DNA of 64,000 nucleotides, taken from the NCBI GenBank assembly GCA_037783415.1, contig JAZGTN010000089.1, positions 4,549,605-4,613,604 on the forward strand. The letters are read 5' to 3'. Shown one piece after another: positions 11,362-26,300 of this stretch. Origin of the DNA: Leptasterias polaris (Eukaryota > Echinodermata > Asteroidea > Forcipulatida > Asteriidae). The notes under the pieces are model-generated. The model was not told the origin of the DNA and searched no databases. It saw only the letters and a list, made by a program, of their open reading frames with translations. Numbering within the stretch: the first letter of the stretch is position 1; each line of letters begins with the position of its first letter. The position numbers and the translations under genes were made by a program.

Positions 11362-14300
11362 TTAGAAAGCAGGTTTAAACTTCTTGATCTCTACCATGAG
11401 ATGGTGAATGTTGATGAGCTCCCCACGTACAGGCATGTTTTTGAAGGGGGCCTGAGAGAGAATCTTCTGGAAGCGGTGATAGTACTGTATCAACTGGGTC
11501 AAAGTGCTCTGAAACAAACCACAGGAATTAATATCGATTATAATATAATAGATTGGACATTAGGTTGGCGTACACCTGGTTCAGACAGGCGCTCTAGAGT
11601 CGCGCCGAACCAAATTATTGATTTAAGTACATGAAAAGTTCGACGTCTGAAACAGTTAAGAGCGACTGGACGCGCTAGAATGCAGTCGTTCGGAACAACT
11701 CTGGAGCGCCTTGGTTTCAGACGTCGATCTTGTCATGAGCCGAACTTATTGTAAATGTTTTAAATGTTCGCCTGTCTGAAACCAAAATTTAATTGGGTCG
11801 ACCTAGAGTCGCTCCTAATCTATTTGGTTCGGCGCGAATCTAGAGCGCCTGTCTGAACCGGGTGTTAGTGGTTTCATTCCACCTCTATGGAACCAGGTTC
11901 GAATCCCACCTTGGACTGAAGCCTTGTGTGTGGATTGGGTTTTCAGTCCCTACCTGATTGTTTGGGTTTTCAGTCCCTACCTGATTGTTTGGGTTTTCCC
12001 AATTAGAGTTTTTCTTCCCACGTTTAAAAACTGAACACTTCTTCTTTCTATTCATCCTGTTATTTGCACTAATTGTGCTGTTGGATGTGTAATAAAAAAA
12101 ATTAATAATACAAAAGACAGAGTTGTGTTTAACCCTTTAGAGACAATAGCGGCCACAAGCGGCTTGTACCAAAATGCCCATAGTGGCCGCAAACGGCCGC
12201 AAGGTTTGACCTACTTCCATTCACATAAAGAGGTCATAGTAAAGGTCATGTCCAGATATGAAATTTTCCAATGTAGAACATGTTAACATAGTATCCCAAT
12301 TTCTAAACACAAAACTAAATTTTCCGTTTCATGTCATTTCTGTTGACATTTTTACTGACAAAAATTGATTAAGAAATTAACAATATTAGCAATGGCTGGG
12401 CGTTTTGTGATGATTACAGAGAAATGAACGGTCTCTAAAGGGTTAATAAACACAAATGCCCTCAAGCTAGTCCGTTTGTTGACATTTGATCTAGGTGGTC
12501 CTAAAAAAAATAGGCTTCTTGGGGATCTCAAGAACAATCTACATATCAAATTTGGAGTTGATATGCCAAGTCTTTATTGAGCTACTGCTCAGAGAACAAC
12601 TTTCTCATGTGACTTTTATTAGATATTTTAAAATAATTTTGCCTCTTTATCAGCATTATGTTGACAAAAATTAATCTATGACCCTAACTTTAACGCACAA
12701 ATTGATTGATTGTTTGATTTAATGTAGTCCTGAGTTGAAAGTGTTTTTAACTCTGATGGCATTACAAACGCAACATTATTAAGCTGTATTTCCGTCTTAT
12801 TCCAAACTCTACGATCTCAAGGGGTGTGGTTAACTTACTTGTAAGATGCTGGTTCCATTCTTGAAGTTAGTGAAGGATCTCATCACGTCTTGATTGATCA
12901 TCTCAATGGCTTGCTTCCAGGAACTGCCAAAGTCCCTCACCAGCTGCTCCACACGGCCTACAACAACAAGAATTTTATTTGATTAGATTTGAATCGGTTT
13001 ATTAAGAAACATTACATCGCGGCCAAGGGCCGAATTGCGAAATCTTTAACAATATGAAAAACAGATTATTAACAACCAGCAAATACAAAGACTGGTACAA
13101 GAATGCAGATAAATAAACATGAAGTATCAAAAGCATGCATAACTCAGATCATAGTGAACAATTACTTTCTCTAGCTGACGGTAAAAAATGATGTAAATTG
13201 TAAGTTTTGTCTTTCAACTAAGTGAAGTACAGTTTCAATTTGACTCCCAAAAAGGTAAATGTGGCAGACAATACGTGTAGCTGCATGTGATGCTGGTACT
13301 CACTTCATGCCAACCATTCCACAACTTGCCCAGATGTTGTAATAGTTTTTTTATTAATGGTTTTGTTAATTTTGTACTTTTTACTTTATTGCCCTTTAAT
13401 ATGTGATCTTTTATATTTTTACATGCGCTTATATTTTTATCGTTGTTAAGTGACCCTTTCAGCTACTGCTGCTGGTCATTTTGTTTGTATATACCAATAA
13501 ATAAATAAATAAATAAATAATAATAACAGTGTGTCAGTGCAAAAACATCACATCTCCTAAAATAGCACTTAAGTTATGCACCAGTTTGAAAGGTTATCAA
13601 AACATCGTATCTCACTCAAAACAGCCTGAATGAAAACACAAATCAACTAACCCGAGATACGACAGTTTTGCACAGAGCATTTTCGTGCAAGATACAACGC
13701 TTTTGCACTGACGATATAAACAGTACCTGACACAATGGTGTAGGCATTTCCCCGATGCATCCATTAAACAACATCTACCTTAAAGACAATGTACAACATT
13801 GGTAATTGTCAAAGACCAGCCCCACACTTGATGTGACCCAACGTACATGAAATAACAAACCTGTGAAAGTTTAAGCTAAATCGGTCTTCGGAGTCATGAG
13901 AAAACAGTGAAAAAAACCCATTATATGTTTTCACTGTTTTCAAACATCGGATTTTATCACGCGTGATAAAGACTAGTTGTTTTACTCATTTCCTAAAAAC
14001 TATAGCTTTTCAAGTGAAACTACATGTATGTCAAGGGAAGTTTTCCACCATGACCATCTTTATACCATGTAAGTTATGTGCAAATCTGTGAGCATTTATA
14101 TTTTCAATCTTACCAACATTGTACACACCCTTTAACACATAGCCATTTACTCCTCGGGGATGAGATTGAATAATACCAAGTGACTTGCTCAAGGTGCTGA
14201 ATTCAACTTACGATCTTGATTTTTCATCATGTCGGCTTGGCCTCTCTCAAGACGTGACTCGGCATCTTTGACAAACATCATCATCCCACCAAAGTGCGGC

Positions 14301-17300
14301 ATCAACACCTCCTCTACGAACTCATGAGTTCTGGCCTCGAGAAGCTGACGGAAACTGTCTGATTCCCTGGAATCCTCGGCTGTCCTCTCCTGGTACGACA
14401 ACAAAAAGAGTGGAGCAAAAGTGAGTAGGGAAGTCCTTAACATAAATAACAATAATAAATAAGACTTATAAAGCGCATTTTCCATACAATGCGCTGCTCA
14501 AGAATGCTACAAAATGGTCAGTTTATGGGCGAGAAGAGAACAAATGTGTTTTTAATTTAGACTTGAAAGTCTGGAGTGAGTTGATGTTGCGAATTTGATT
14601 TGGTAGAGAGTTCCAGCATCGGGGGACCAGCAACAGGAAGGATCGGTCCCCTGCCCTTTTGTAAGTGCAAGGATCAATATCAACTTTGGTATGCCACACA
14701 GGTTTAGGTTTGTATTATGAGGTATTTTTTACAAAAGTTTCTGCAAAAATAACTATGCCGCAAATGCAGGCAGCATAAAACAGATAAAGGCAGCATAAAC
14801 TTTCAGTAAAAGGCAAAGGTTAACTTCTCAGAAGTTAACTTCTCAGGTAAAGGAAATGTTGACATTTTCAGGTAAGGGTAAGATAAACTTTTCATGCAAA
14901 GGTAATGATAAACAATTTTAGGCAAAAGTATTACGGAAACCTACAGGCCAAGTAAACAACATACACCAAGGCCCAATATCATAGAGCTGCTTAAGCAGAA
15001 AATAATACTTAACAGTTTTCTGCAAAGTAAAAAAAGGAGCAGGATACCAGTCACAGATGGTACATGAGAAATGGTGTTTTGGCTGGTAACCATATTCTGG
15101 TAAGCATAATTTTGTTGTACTTAGCTACTTTTTAAGCAGCTCTATGAAATTGGGCCTTGTTGCTCATCCTGTTTTTATAATTATTTTCAATCATGAAAGA
15201 GCTAGACTAAAAATTTGAATCTTTGTGGAACTTAGAAGTCTAAAATATTGGTAAATTAAACCAATCATCGAAAGAATGGTGCCAAGATGAAGTGAAAATA
15301 CATAACAACTTAGTCTTTATGGGGACAAAAATAAATAAATAAATATAAATATTATTAACAATAAAATAAAAAAAATAAAAAAAAGGATGCAGCTTCCAAA
15401 AAGGATGAGAGTGGGGACGATCAACTGCTACTTTATCCAACTTGGCCTTAGTAAGGTAAGATACACTCTTCAGGCAAAGGTCAAACAGAATTTGTGTGTA
15501 TTAACTATTTTTTGGATGGACTCATTCAAACATCTTGAGAGACTTACATTGATGACGTTGAGCATCATATCGTAATTATTGATGAGGAAGATGAGCTGCT
15601 CCTTGCGTAGAGGGAACTCGGCCGCCATCCTCAGGATGAAATTCTCCACATCTGACATGAGGCGTGCTAAGAGACGATTGACACGCTCATCCGGAAAGGT
15701 CTCGTTCAGGCTGACGATGGCGCCGGAGAATTCTGCGTATCTACGTGTGATCTGTTTGAAACATGGACAGTGACGATTAATAAGGGGCTCCAAGGACATA
15801 TTGAGTTATGGATGTCATCCTCATGAAAGTCGGGAAAAAAGTCTCTATCGTGAAAACGGTGTAAAATATCATTAGAAACATGATGTTTCAGACAGCAAAA
15901 ACTAAAGAGTCTGAACATTCCAAAGACGAATTTCTGCACCAGTCATAAGCTCAAATTCAATGCCGTTTTAATATCATTGAAATTCAAGAACTGCAAATTC
16001 TGTGTACAAAAGTTTACAGACTTCATATTTGAAATGCGACATCATTGAATGTTTTTAGATTTTACAAAAAATTCAACACAATGGCATTTTACAATGGCAT
16101 TTTAAAGTTTTTAACCGGAGGCTAGAGACTTGTAAGTTTTTTCTAATTTTCATACGGACTCTATTGGAAAATGAGCGCATTTGGCTAGAGCAGGATTTGA
16201 ATCTGCATCTTCCTGATTAACAAGCCAGCGCTCAACCAACTCAGCTATCTAGCCCTATGTTGGCGGTCTCCCTATTTTGTCAATATCTTTATTCTAAATA
16301 TGATTTTGTTTTTACCCTACACGATGTGTGCTAAGCTCTGTATACACAGTTAACATCTATTAAATTGTTGCGGTACCCGCTGCCAATGATTTGAACTGCC
16401 TCTAGCTATCAGGCTAGCTCGGTGGTCTAGTGGTAAGACATCTGCTCTAGCAATGCAAAGTTCGTGGGTTCGAATCCCACCCAAGTGATTTGCCTGTGGA
16501 TTTTTTCCCACAGAACTCAGGAAAGTACCGAGTATACAGTGCTTAACGCTTAACACACATCGGTGTAAGGGTAGAAACCAAATCATAATCTTTATTCTGG
16601 GTGCCAGTCAGACACCATACAACCAGTAACTGCCGTACACCAAAATTCCAGCTCATATTTTTTAACAATTTCCTAAGAAATACTGCATTCCTTGCAGAGA
16701 CCTTTACACAACAGGGGTGAAAGTCGATGCTGATAAAAATGTGTGAAACTAGGATCCAAAAATGAGCAGAAACGTTGAAATGATGGCAATTCCACCTTTA
16801 AGTAACCCTCGGAGTTATAGATAACAATAAGCTTTTGGGAACAGTATCCTCAGTGAGTTATAGATAACAATGAGCTTTTGGGAACAGTATCCTCAGTGAG
16901 TTATAGATAACAATGAGCTTTTGGGAACAGTATCCTCAGTGAGTTATAGATAACAATGAGCTTTTGGGAACAGTATCCTCAGTGAGTTATAGATAACAAT
17001 GAGCTTTTGGGAACAGTATCCTCAGTGAGTTATAGATAACAATGAGCTTTTGGGAACAGTATCCTCAGTGAGTTATAGATAACAATGAGCTTTTGGGAAC
17101 AGTATCCTCAGTGAGTTATAGATAACAATAAGCTTTTGGGAACAGTATCCTCAGTGAGTTATAGATAACAATAAGCTTTTGGGAACAGTATCCTCAGTGA
17201 GTTATAGATAACAATGAGCTTTTGGGAACAGTATCCTCAGTGAGTTATAGATAACAATAAGCTTTTGGGAACAGTATCCTCAGTGAGTTATAGATAATAA

Positions 17301-20300
17301 CAATGAGCTTTTGGGAACAGTATCCTCAGTGAGTTATAGATAATAACAATGAGCTTTTGGGAACAGTATCCTCAGTGAGTTATAGATAACAATGAGCTTT
17401 TGGGAACAGTATCCTCAGTGAGTTATAGATAACAATGAGCTTTTGGGAACAGTATCCTCAGTGAGTTATAGATAACAATGAGCTTTTGGGAACAGTATCC
17501 TCAGTGAGTTATAGATAACAATGAGCTTTTGGGAACAGTATCCTCAGTGAGTTATAGATAACAATGAGCTTTTGGGAACAGTATCCTCAGTGAGTTATAG
17601 ATAACAATGAGCTTTTGGGAACAGTATCCTCAGTGAGTTATAGATAACAATGAGCTTTTGGGAACAGTATCCTCAGTGAGTTATAGATAACAATGAGCTT
17701 TTGGGAACAGTATCCTCAGTGAGTTATAGATAACAATGAGCTTTTGGGAACAGTATCCTCAGTGAGTTATAGATAACAATGAGCTTTTGGGAACAGTATC
17801 CTCAGTGAGTTATAGATAACAATGAGCTTTTGGGAACAGTATCCTCAGTGAGTTATAGATAACAATGAGCTTTTGGGAACAGTATCCTCAGTGAGTTATA
17901 GATAACAATGAGCTTTTGGGAACAGTATCCTCAGTGAGTTATAGATAACAATGAGCTTTTGGGAACAGTATCCTCAGTGAGTTATAGATAACAATGAGCT
18001 TTTGGGAACAGTATCCTCAGTGAGTTATAGATAACAATAAGCTTTTGGGAACAGTATCCTCAGTGAGTTATAGATAACAATGAGCTTTTGGGAACAGTAT
18101 CCTCAGTGAGTTATAGATAACAATAAGCTTTTGGGAACAGTATCCTCAGTGAGTTATAGATAACAATAAGCTTTTGGGAACAGTATCCTCAGTGAGTTAT
18201 AGATAATAACAATGAGCTTTTGGGAACAGTATCCTCAGTGAGTTATAGATAACAATGAGCTTTTGGGAACAGTATCCTCAGTGAGTTATAGATAACAATG
18301 AGCTTTTGGGAACAGTATCCTCAGTGAGTTATAGATAACAATGAGCTTTTGGGAACAGTATCCTCAGTGAGTTATAGATAACAATGAGCTTTTGGGAACA
18401 GTATCCTCAGTGAGTTATAGATAACAATGAGCTTTTGGGAACAGTATCCTCAGTGAGTTATAGATAACAATGAGCTTTTGGGAACAGTATCCTCAGTGAG
18501 TTATAGATAACAATGAGCTTTTGGGAACAGTATCCTCAGTGAGTTATAGATAACAATGAGCTTTTGGGAACAGTATCCTCAGTGAGTTATAGATAACAAT
18601 GAGCTTTTGGGAACAGTATCCTCAGTGAGTTATAGATAACAATGAGCTTTTGGGAACAGTATCCTCAGTGAGTTATAGATAACAATGAGCTTTTGGGAAC
18701 AGTATCCTCAGTGAGTTATAGATAACAATGAGCTTTTGGGAACAGTATCCTCAGTGAGTTATAGATAACAATGAGCTTTTGGGAACAGTATCCTCAGTGA
18801 GTTATAGATAACAATGAGCTTTTGGGAACAGTATCCTCAGTGAGTTATAGATAACAATGAGCTTTTGGGAACAGTATCCTCAGTGAGTTATAGATAACAA
18901 TGAGCTTTTGGGAACAGTATCCTCAGTGAGTTATAGATAACAATGAGCTTTTGGGAACAGTATCCTCAGTGAGTTATAGATAACAATGAGCTTTTGGGAA
19001 CAGTATCCTCAGTGAGTTATAGATAACAATGAGCTTTTGGGAACAGTATCCTCAGTGAGTTATAGATAACAATGAGCTTTTGGGAACAGTATCCTCAGTG
19101 AGTTATAGATAACAATGAGCTTTTGGGAACAGTATCCTCAGTGAGTTATAGATAACAATGAGCTTTTGGGAACAGTATCCTCAGTGAGTTATAGATAACA
19201 ATGAGCTTTTGGGAACAGTATCCTCAGTGAGTTATAGATAACAATGAGCTTTTGGGAACAGTATCCTCAGTGAGTTATAGATAACAATGAGCTTTTGGGA
19301 ACAGTATCCTCAGTGAGTTATAGATAACAATGAGCTTTTGGGAACAGTATCCTCAGTGAGTTATAGATAACAATGAGCTTTTGGGAACAGTATCCTCAGT
19401 GAGTTATAGATAACAATGAGCTTTTGGGAACAGTATCCTCAGTGAGTTATAGATAACAATGAGCTTTTGGGAACAGTATCCTCAGTGAGTTATAGATAAC
19501 AATGAGCTTTTGGGAACAGTATCCTCAGTGAGTTATAGATAACAATGAGCTTTTGGGAACAGTATCCTCAGTGAGTTATAGATAACAATGAGCTTTTGGG
19601 AACAGTATCCTCAGTGAGTTATAGATAACAATGAGCTTTTGGGAACAGTATCCTCAGTGAGTTATAGATAACAATGAGCTTTTGGGAACAGTATCCTCAG
19701 TGAGTTATAGATAACAATGAGCTTTTGGGAACAGTATCCTCAGTGAGTTATAGATAACAATGAGCTTTTGGGAACAGTATCCTCAGTGAGTTATAGATAA
19801 CAATGAGCTTTTGGGAACAGTATCCTCAGTGAGTTATAGATAACAATGAGCTTTTGGGAACAGTATCCTCAGTGAGTTATAGATAACAATGAGCTTTTGG
19901 GAACAGTATCCTCAGTGAGTTATAGATAACAATGAGCTTTTGGGAACAGTATCCTCAGTGAGTTATAGATAACAATGAGCTTTTGGGAACAGTATCCTCA
20001 GTGAGTTATAGATAACAATGAGCTTTTGGGAACAGTATCCTCAGTGAGTTATAGATAACAATGAGCTTTTGGGAACAGTATCCTCAGTGAGTTATAGATA
20101 ACAATGAGCTTTTGGGAACAGTATCCTCAGTGAGTTATAGATAACAATGAGCTTTTGGGAACAGTATCCTCAGTGAGTTATAGATAACAATGAGCTTTTG
20201 GGAACAGTATCCTCAGTGAGTTATAGATAACAATGAGCTTTTGGGAACAGTATCCTCAGTGAGTTATAGATAACAATGAGCTTTTGGGAACAGTATCCTC

Positions 20301-23300
20301 AGTGAGTTATAGATAACAATGAGCTTTTGGGAACAGTATCCTCAGTGATAGAGAAATAGATCAAAGAGCAGGATTTCTTCCTATCTGGAGAAAATACAAG
20401 ATTTTCTTCACCAGGCAGACATAAAAAGGTCTGAATTCAAATAAAAGCCTGTAATTTCTCATCCCTGACACAAACACTTCAAAAGTTTAACTTGAGAAGA
20501 AACCAAAATAATTTGTCATCGTCTCCCAAAAAAGGGACTGGCATGTCAAAAATTACATTTTTACATTTTGTTTTACTTGTTTCCATTTCTTGCCTTTAAA
20601 CATTATTCTAAGCCATCCCGAAACTGCTGCTGAATCAAAAATTACTATTACTATAACATTAATTAGTAGGTGCATTTTGCATTTTCAAGAAGAGACAGGC
20701 ATCCCCAAACAATGTGCAAACTACATTGTTTAAAAATGGACAGGCATGTATTTCAAGTCGCATTTGCAGTTTGAGGAAGAGACAAGCTTGTCAACGTGCA
20801 CGATATCATCTAACAAGCCCACCCTTCACTTTGTGAAATTAAGCGCATTTTAATATGTGATTTTCACAAAGCGTTCTTTTAACAAGTTTTGACATGCCCG
20901 TCCCTTCGTGAAACTGTGACGGATTGTTAGTGAAACTCACATAATGAGGTCTAATGTCAATGGAGCCCATCCTCTGTGGATCTGCTTCCTTAATACTGTG
21001 GATGTTCAGCTCTAAGATGTATTCAAAACGTGGCCATAACATCTCTAGAAGTGTCTCCCAATATCTGCAAAAACATCAAATATAAACGGTGTAAGATTGA
21101 GGAGCTTGACGCTTAGGAGACCATAGCAGCCGCAAGCGGCTTGTACTGAAATGTCCATAGCGGCCACACGGCTGCAAGATTTGACCAACTTACGCTCAAA
21201 CATGAGTTAAAGCAAGATGTCAAAGAAAAGATAATGTAGCGAATTGACATTTTCCAATGTTTCCCCCAAAAATCTACAGTTCAAAAACAAAGCCATATAT
21301 TTCTGTTTCTTAATAGTTTTCCCTACATTTTCCTGAAAATAACGGAGTAAATAAATTCAACAACAAATCTTGGCGTAAGGTAATGATTATAAAAATGGAT
21401 GGTCCCTAAAGGGTTAAAGCAGGTGGTCAACATTAGTAGTTGTCAAAGACCAGTAGCGGCAGTTTATGTGAACCAACATATGCACATAACAAAATAACAA
21501 ACCTGTGAAAAGTTGGGCTCATTCAGTCATTGGATTCACAAAAGAATAGTGAAAAACCCCCCTGATATAATGCTTTCACAGTTTTAGAACATTTGAGTTT
21601 TGGTCTTGCAAGATCAAAACTAATTGTTTTACTCATTTCTCCACAACTTTTTAGGTAAAAATATTTCAAGGGAAAGTTTCCACCATGACCATCTAAATAC
21701 CATGTGAATTCTGCATGATGTGTTTGTTTTTTTGGTTTTCTTTTTGGGCGGGGTGGGGGGGGGGGATAATTACCCATCCATTTTCTTGCCTTAAAAGCTC
21801 TGTCTTTATTTTTACGGACTTTGTATTAGAGCCTGATGTCATGTCATAGCCATGCTATCCTGAACTGATCCCTTTAACCTTGTACAAGGAAAGATTATGG
21901 AGGGTTTAAGGGTAGTTTGGTCAACTTACTTGTCTAGAGCCGGCACTGCTCGTTTGTGCATGAGCATCCGATACCTCAAGATGATGTGCAGACATAGATA
22001 CACAGCAATGGAATCATAACACTCATTGGTGTACATGTCCATGTGTTTCTGCAATCAAAACAGAACTTTGCATCAAGATCAAGTCAAGCAGACAATTTAG
22101 AGAAAGTTTGAGTGCACACATTAAAACAAAATGTGGTTGACCACTGACTAGCAACGCACATGCGCAGTGAGTGACTTACTCACTCGAACGACTTGTTTGG
22201 AAGTCTAGTCAACCATCGGTACGATCACTTCCATTGTCAACCCTCCTACTTTCTGACCATTTCAGCTCAAACATTGTGGTTTTGAATCATAGATGCACTA
22301 TGCCAGCCTGCAATATGTATCACATGGTGAATGCATCTACACAGTACACAGATAGTTCTGTGCATAGTTGCTCAACCATACGCAATTAAGCCAAGTGGCC
22401 ATGAATGGTTAATTAACTTTATGGAGTATTGGAAGCTAAACTCAGCCTTTCAACAAATTTCAACCAAATGAGTTTTGTTATCAATATTATTTATTCGACC
22501 TCAACAATACAAGAACAAAAAATACAATACAAGACAAATCTAAGAACTATAAAACCAAAACAGAAACAACAAAGTAAAAAGAGAGGAAAAAAAAAGGCAT
22601 AGCCCTACAAATTAGAGAATTGATAACTTACCAGGAACATGGACAGAGTTTTTCCCATGATGGCGTTGAATAAGTCTTGAGCGCTGGAACCTGATACCAT
22701 GAAGAAGTCACAAACAAACAGGTACTCCCGGCAACAGTTGTCAAGCAGTGCATAGTGCTGGCTGCGGAACAGACTCTCAAAGGTGTGCTGAAATTCAAAA
22801 ACATACATGGGGTGGCTGAGTCATCAGGGTGTGGGTTCGAATCCCGGTCATGACACTTGTGTCCTTGTGCAAGACACTTAACTATAATTGCTTCTCTTCA
22901 CCCAGGGGTAAAATGGGTACCTGTGAGGGCAGAGATGGTTTTAGTGAATGATTTTGCTTAGTGCGCTTTGGCAGCACAGGCTGTATACTCCCCAGGGAGC
23001 TGAGATGGTTTTAGGAATGAAATAATGAGGCAATGAGGCAAAAAAAAAAAAAAGTTATGTTTCCGGTTTCCCGACCGACCCTAACTTTATGCCGCGACCC
23101 TAAACTTCTTATTCGGCTTGAAAAAAAATTATATATAAATAAAAAATAAAAAAATAGAAAAAAAAAAAAAAAAATAATTAAAAAATGAAGGTACCATGAA
23201 CCAAATGTCAGACTTTGACCAAACTAATATGTTTTTAACAAAATTGAACTAAAAAACCAGTGTTAGTGTTAGTTTTGAATCGGGCAAGTAGGGTATTTAC

Positions 23301-26300
23301 ACACTCGCCAAACCTATTAGAATAAAAAAAAAGGCAAAACAAAAAAAACTTTCCGACCTACCGACCCTATTTTAAATTGGCATGTAATCAGAAACAGAAC
23401 ATTTATTTTGTTTGGCCTGATCATTCTTTGGAATTGCGCTATATAAGTGCCGATATTATTATTATTATTATGGGGTGAGAGTCACTGCTGACTAAAAGGT
23501 CTGAAAATGATTTCAAGGAGTTTTTGGGAACAGTATCCTAGCAGCTAACAAAAAGTTCTTGTACCCAGAGAAATTGTTTCCAAATAATTAATTTCCAAAC
23601 TATATTTCTAAACTTTGGGCAAACTCAAACCATCTGGATGCAGACTGTGGAGGAGACACATAAACTTGGATAATAATACCAAAACTTATAAAGTGCCCTA
23701 ATCATGCAGGCATGCTTTAAGGCGCTGAACACAGTAAAACGAAAAATGACACTAGTCAAAGCAGGAACAAGCTCTTGAGGCAAAGCAACGACAAAAGCTA
23801 AACACAGGAGAAGCTGGAAGGAGTGTGCTACGGACTTACAGGCAACAAGGCCTAAAGAAGACAGGTGAGATGAGGGAAGTTTCTAAACTTAATATTTATC
23901 CGTGATGCAAATTATTTGTGCCATGTCGTGGCCGAGCGATTTATAACACTGGACTCAAGCTCTGGTGTTTCTGAGTGTGGATTCGGGTCCCGGCACTTGT
24001 GTCCTTGAGCAAGATACTAAAATATCTTGCTCAAGGACACAATTGCTTTGTCCTTCGGATGGGACATTAAGCTGTACTGTACGGTCCACTGTACTGGGAT
24101 TGGTAGTGCACGTAAAAGAACCCAGGGGTCGATTTCACCAAACTCTTCCTAACTTAGGACTAGTCCTAGGCAATGCTAAGAGATAGGACTAGTCCTAAGT
24201 TAGGAAGAGTTTGGTGAAATCTACCCCAGAACACTTATCATGGAAGAGTAAGGGTTAAACTCGGTGTTTCTGATTCACATAACAAGCACCCTTGTTTTCT
24301 GCCTTCCTCAGGCTTGCGAGCTACAGCGATCAAGTTCACTTTTGAGGCATCCTTGGTTTCATTACCAGAAATATAAAATAATAATAATTACACTTATTGG
24401 ATTGCTTGCAGTACCAGCTGCTAAATACAGAATTTCAGCTGGCCTCTTGTCACCAGGAACACACAGTGGTCTAGTGGTCGAGTAACTGCTTTTGAATGTA
24501 CATTGTAGGGGTCGTGGGTTCGAATCCCACCCAAATTTTTATTTTTATTTCTTTCAGAACTCAGGGAAGCACAGGGTATACAGTGTTTATCACACATCGG
24601 TATAGACCATGTTACCTTTGTTTACAGAAATAGTGACCTTGTACATTCTATGTATTTCCTGACGGGCAAGATACTACACAGGCCATATGGGAAAATTTAA
24701 ATTTGTTGTCATAATTTTCACATAAATTCAAGAGTTACAAAAGTAACAGCTGTACATCTTATGAGATGTCCTCCCTTTCTTCATATCAAAAGTTGAGAAA
24801 AATCAGACAGTGCAATCTCCATAAAACACAAAATTTATTGTATTTCCATTGAGCTGCGTACAAACTGTGCCTGCAGGAAGTCCAGGCTCTGTGGCTCTTT
24901 TGTTAATATGTGATGTCACAGGTCACATGGTCTATAGTATTAAAAAAGTTACTAATTTGTTATCCTTGATGCAAATCATTAATAAACTTATCAATGATTT
25001 TTTGTTATTTTTTTTTTACAAATTAAAACTTTAACAAATTCAGATTTCAGAATAATACCTTGGTCTCATCTTTCTGGGCAGCATGTGGAATGATAATCGG
25101 CGCTTCTAGATTGTTGTGGATGATGTTGCCACGGTTACCCAGAGTGAAGACGGTGGAGCGGTTTTTGAGAGACGGTTTGGAGAAAAATCGTGAGAAACGT
25201 TAAGGAAATTTAAAAAAAGGTAACACGTAAATATGATAATACCACAATACACTTATTTTGATAATACTTGAGCACTTAAAATAGGTGCTACTTGAGCTGG
25301 CCGATAATTAGAGATAAGTAGAGATGACACAACAGAAGATGAAATACACATCTTTTATACTTTGCTAGACAGGAATTTTATGAAGTACTCTGGGCTGATG
25401 TTATAAAAGAAGGAGTTCCAAAAGAGAAGTGAAAGAAACCTGGATCGGACCACAGTGTACAAATATGTCACATAGGGCTAACCAGAACAGCAGAGAATAA
25501 ACTAAGAATGAAACTAAGGACATTTCTATAGTAAAGTTAGTGAGGACAGACTAGGAGGTCATTTTTGTTCACTGATATGGTTTTGGGGGGGGGGGCAAGG
25601 AAAGGAATGGTGGGAATGGAATGTGTGGTCTGGGTGGTCAAAGGATGAGACAAAGGAGGACTGTGCCATGGAGGTATTGATGAGATTTACCAGGGAAGGG
25701 TGGCTAACTAATAACTGGGGACCCATGTGGAACAATGTAGTAAGATTAATACAGAGTCTTAGCTTACATTACTGTATTTATTTAAATTTAAAATATGCAA
25801 CAACAATAAAGGATATCTCTTTTGGCAGTGTCTTCAACTCCCATCAAATCCTCCTTGTCTGCAACCTCATCATACTGAAAGAAGAAGAAGATGAAAACAT
25901 CAATAATCCGAACATCGACCCAAACTTTTGATGACTCGTTCATCCGGCGAGTGAAAAAAAATAAGTTAAGGGAAACCCCTGTATTGTTCTCGGAAATAAG
26001 TGCATGCCCAGAACTACATAAACAACGAAAATGTACTCTGTAATCTCTTTGTAGGCCAAGTTCACACACGGAGCATTTATTGACTAGGGGCACTAAAGGC
26101 CTATATTGATTGGTACCCAACCTATGTTTTTGATCCAATACCAGTTAATGTCGGCCCCTAGTAAACAAATGGTTGTTGTGTGAACTTGGCATGTGTTCTG
26201 AAATCTCCCATTGAGCAGCTTTTGCTTTTTGTCAAGGTAATGCTGATGTATTTAAGCAAAAACATAAAGAAAGATATACTCAAAGTAACATCTACTTGCT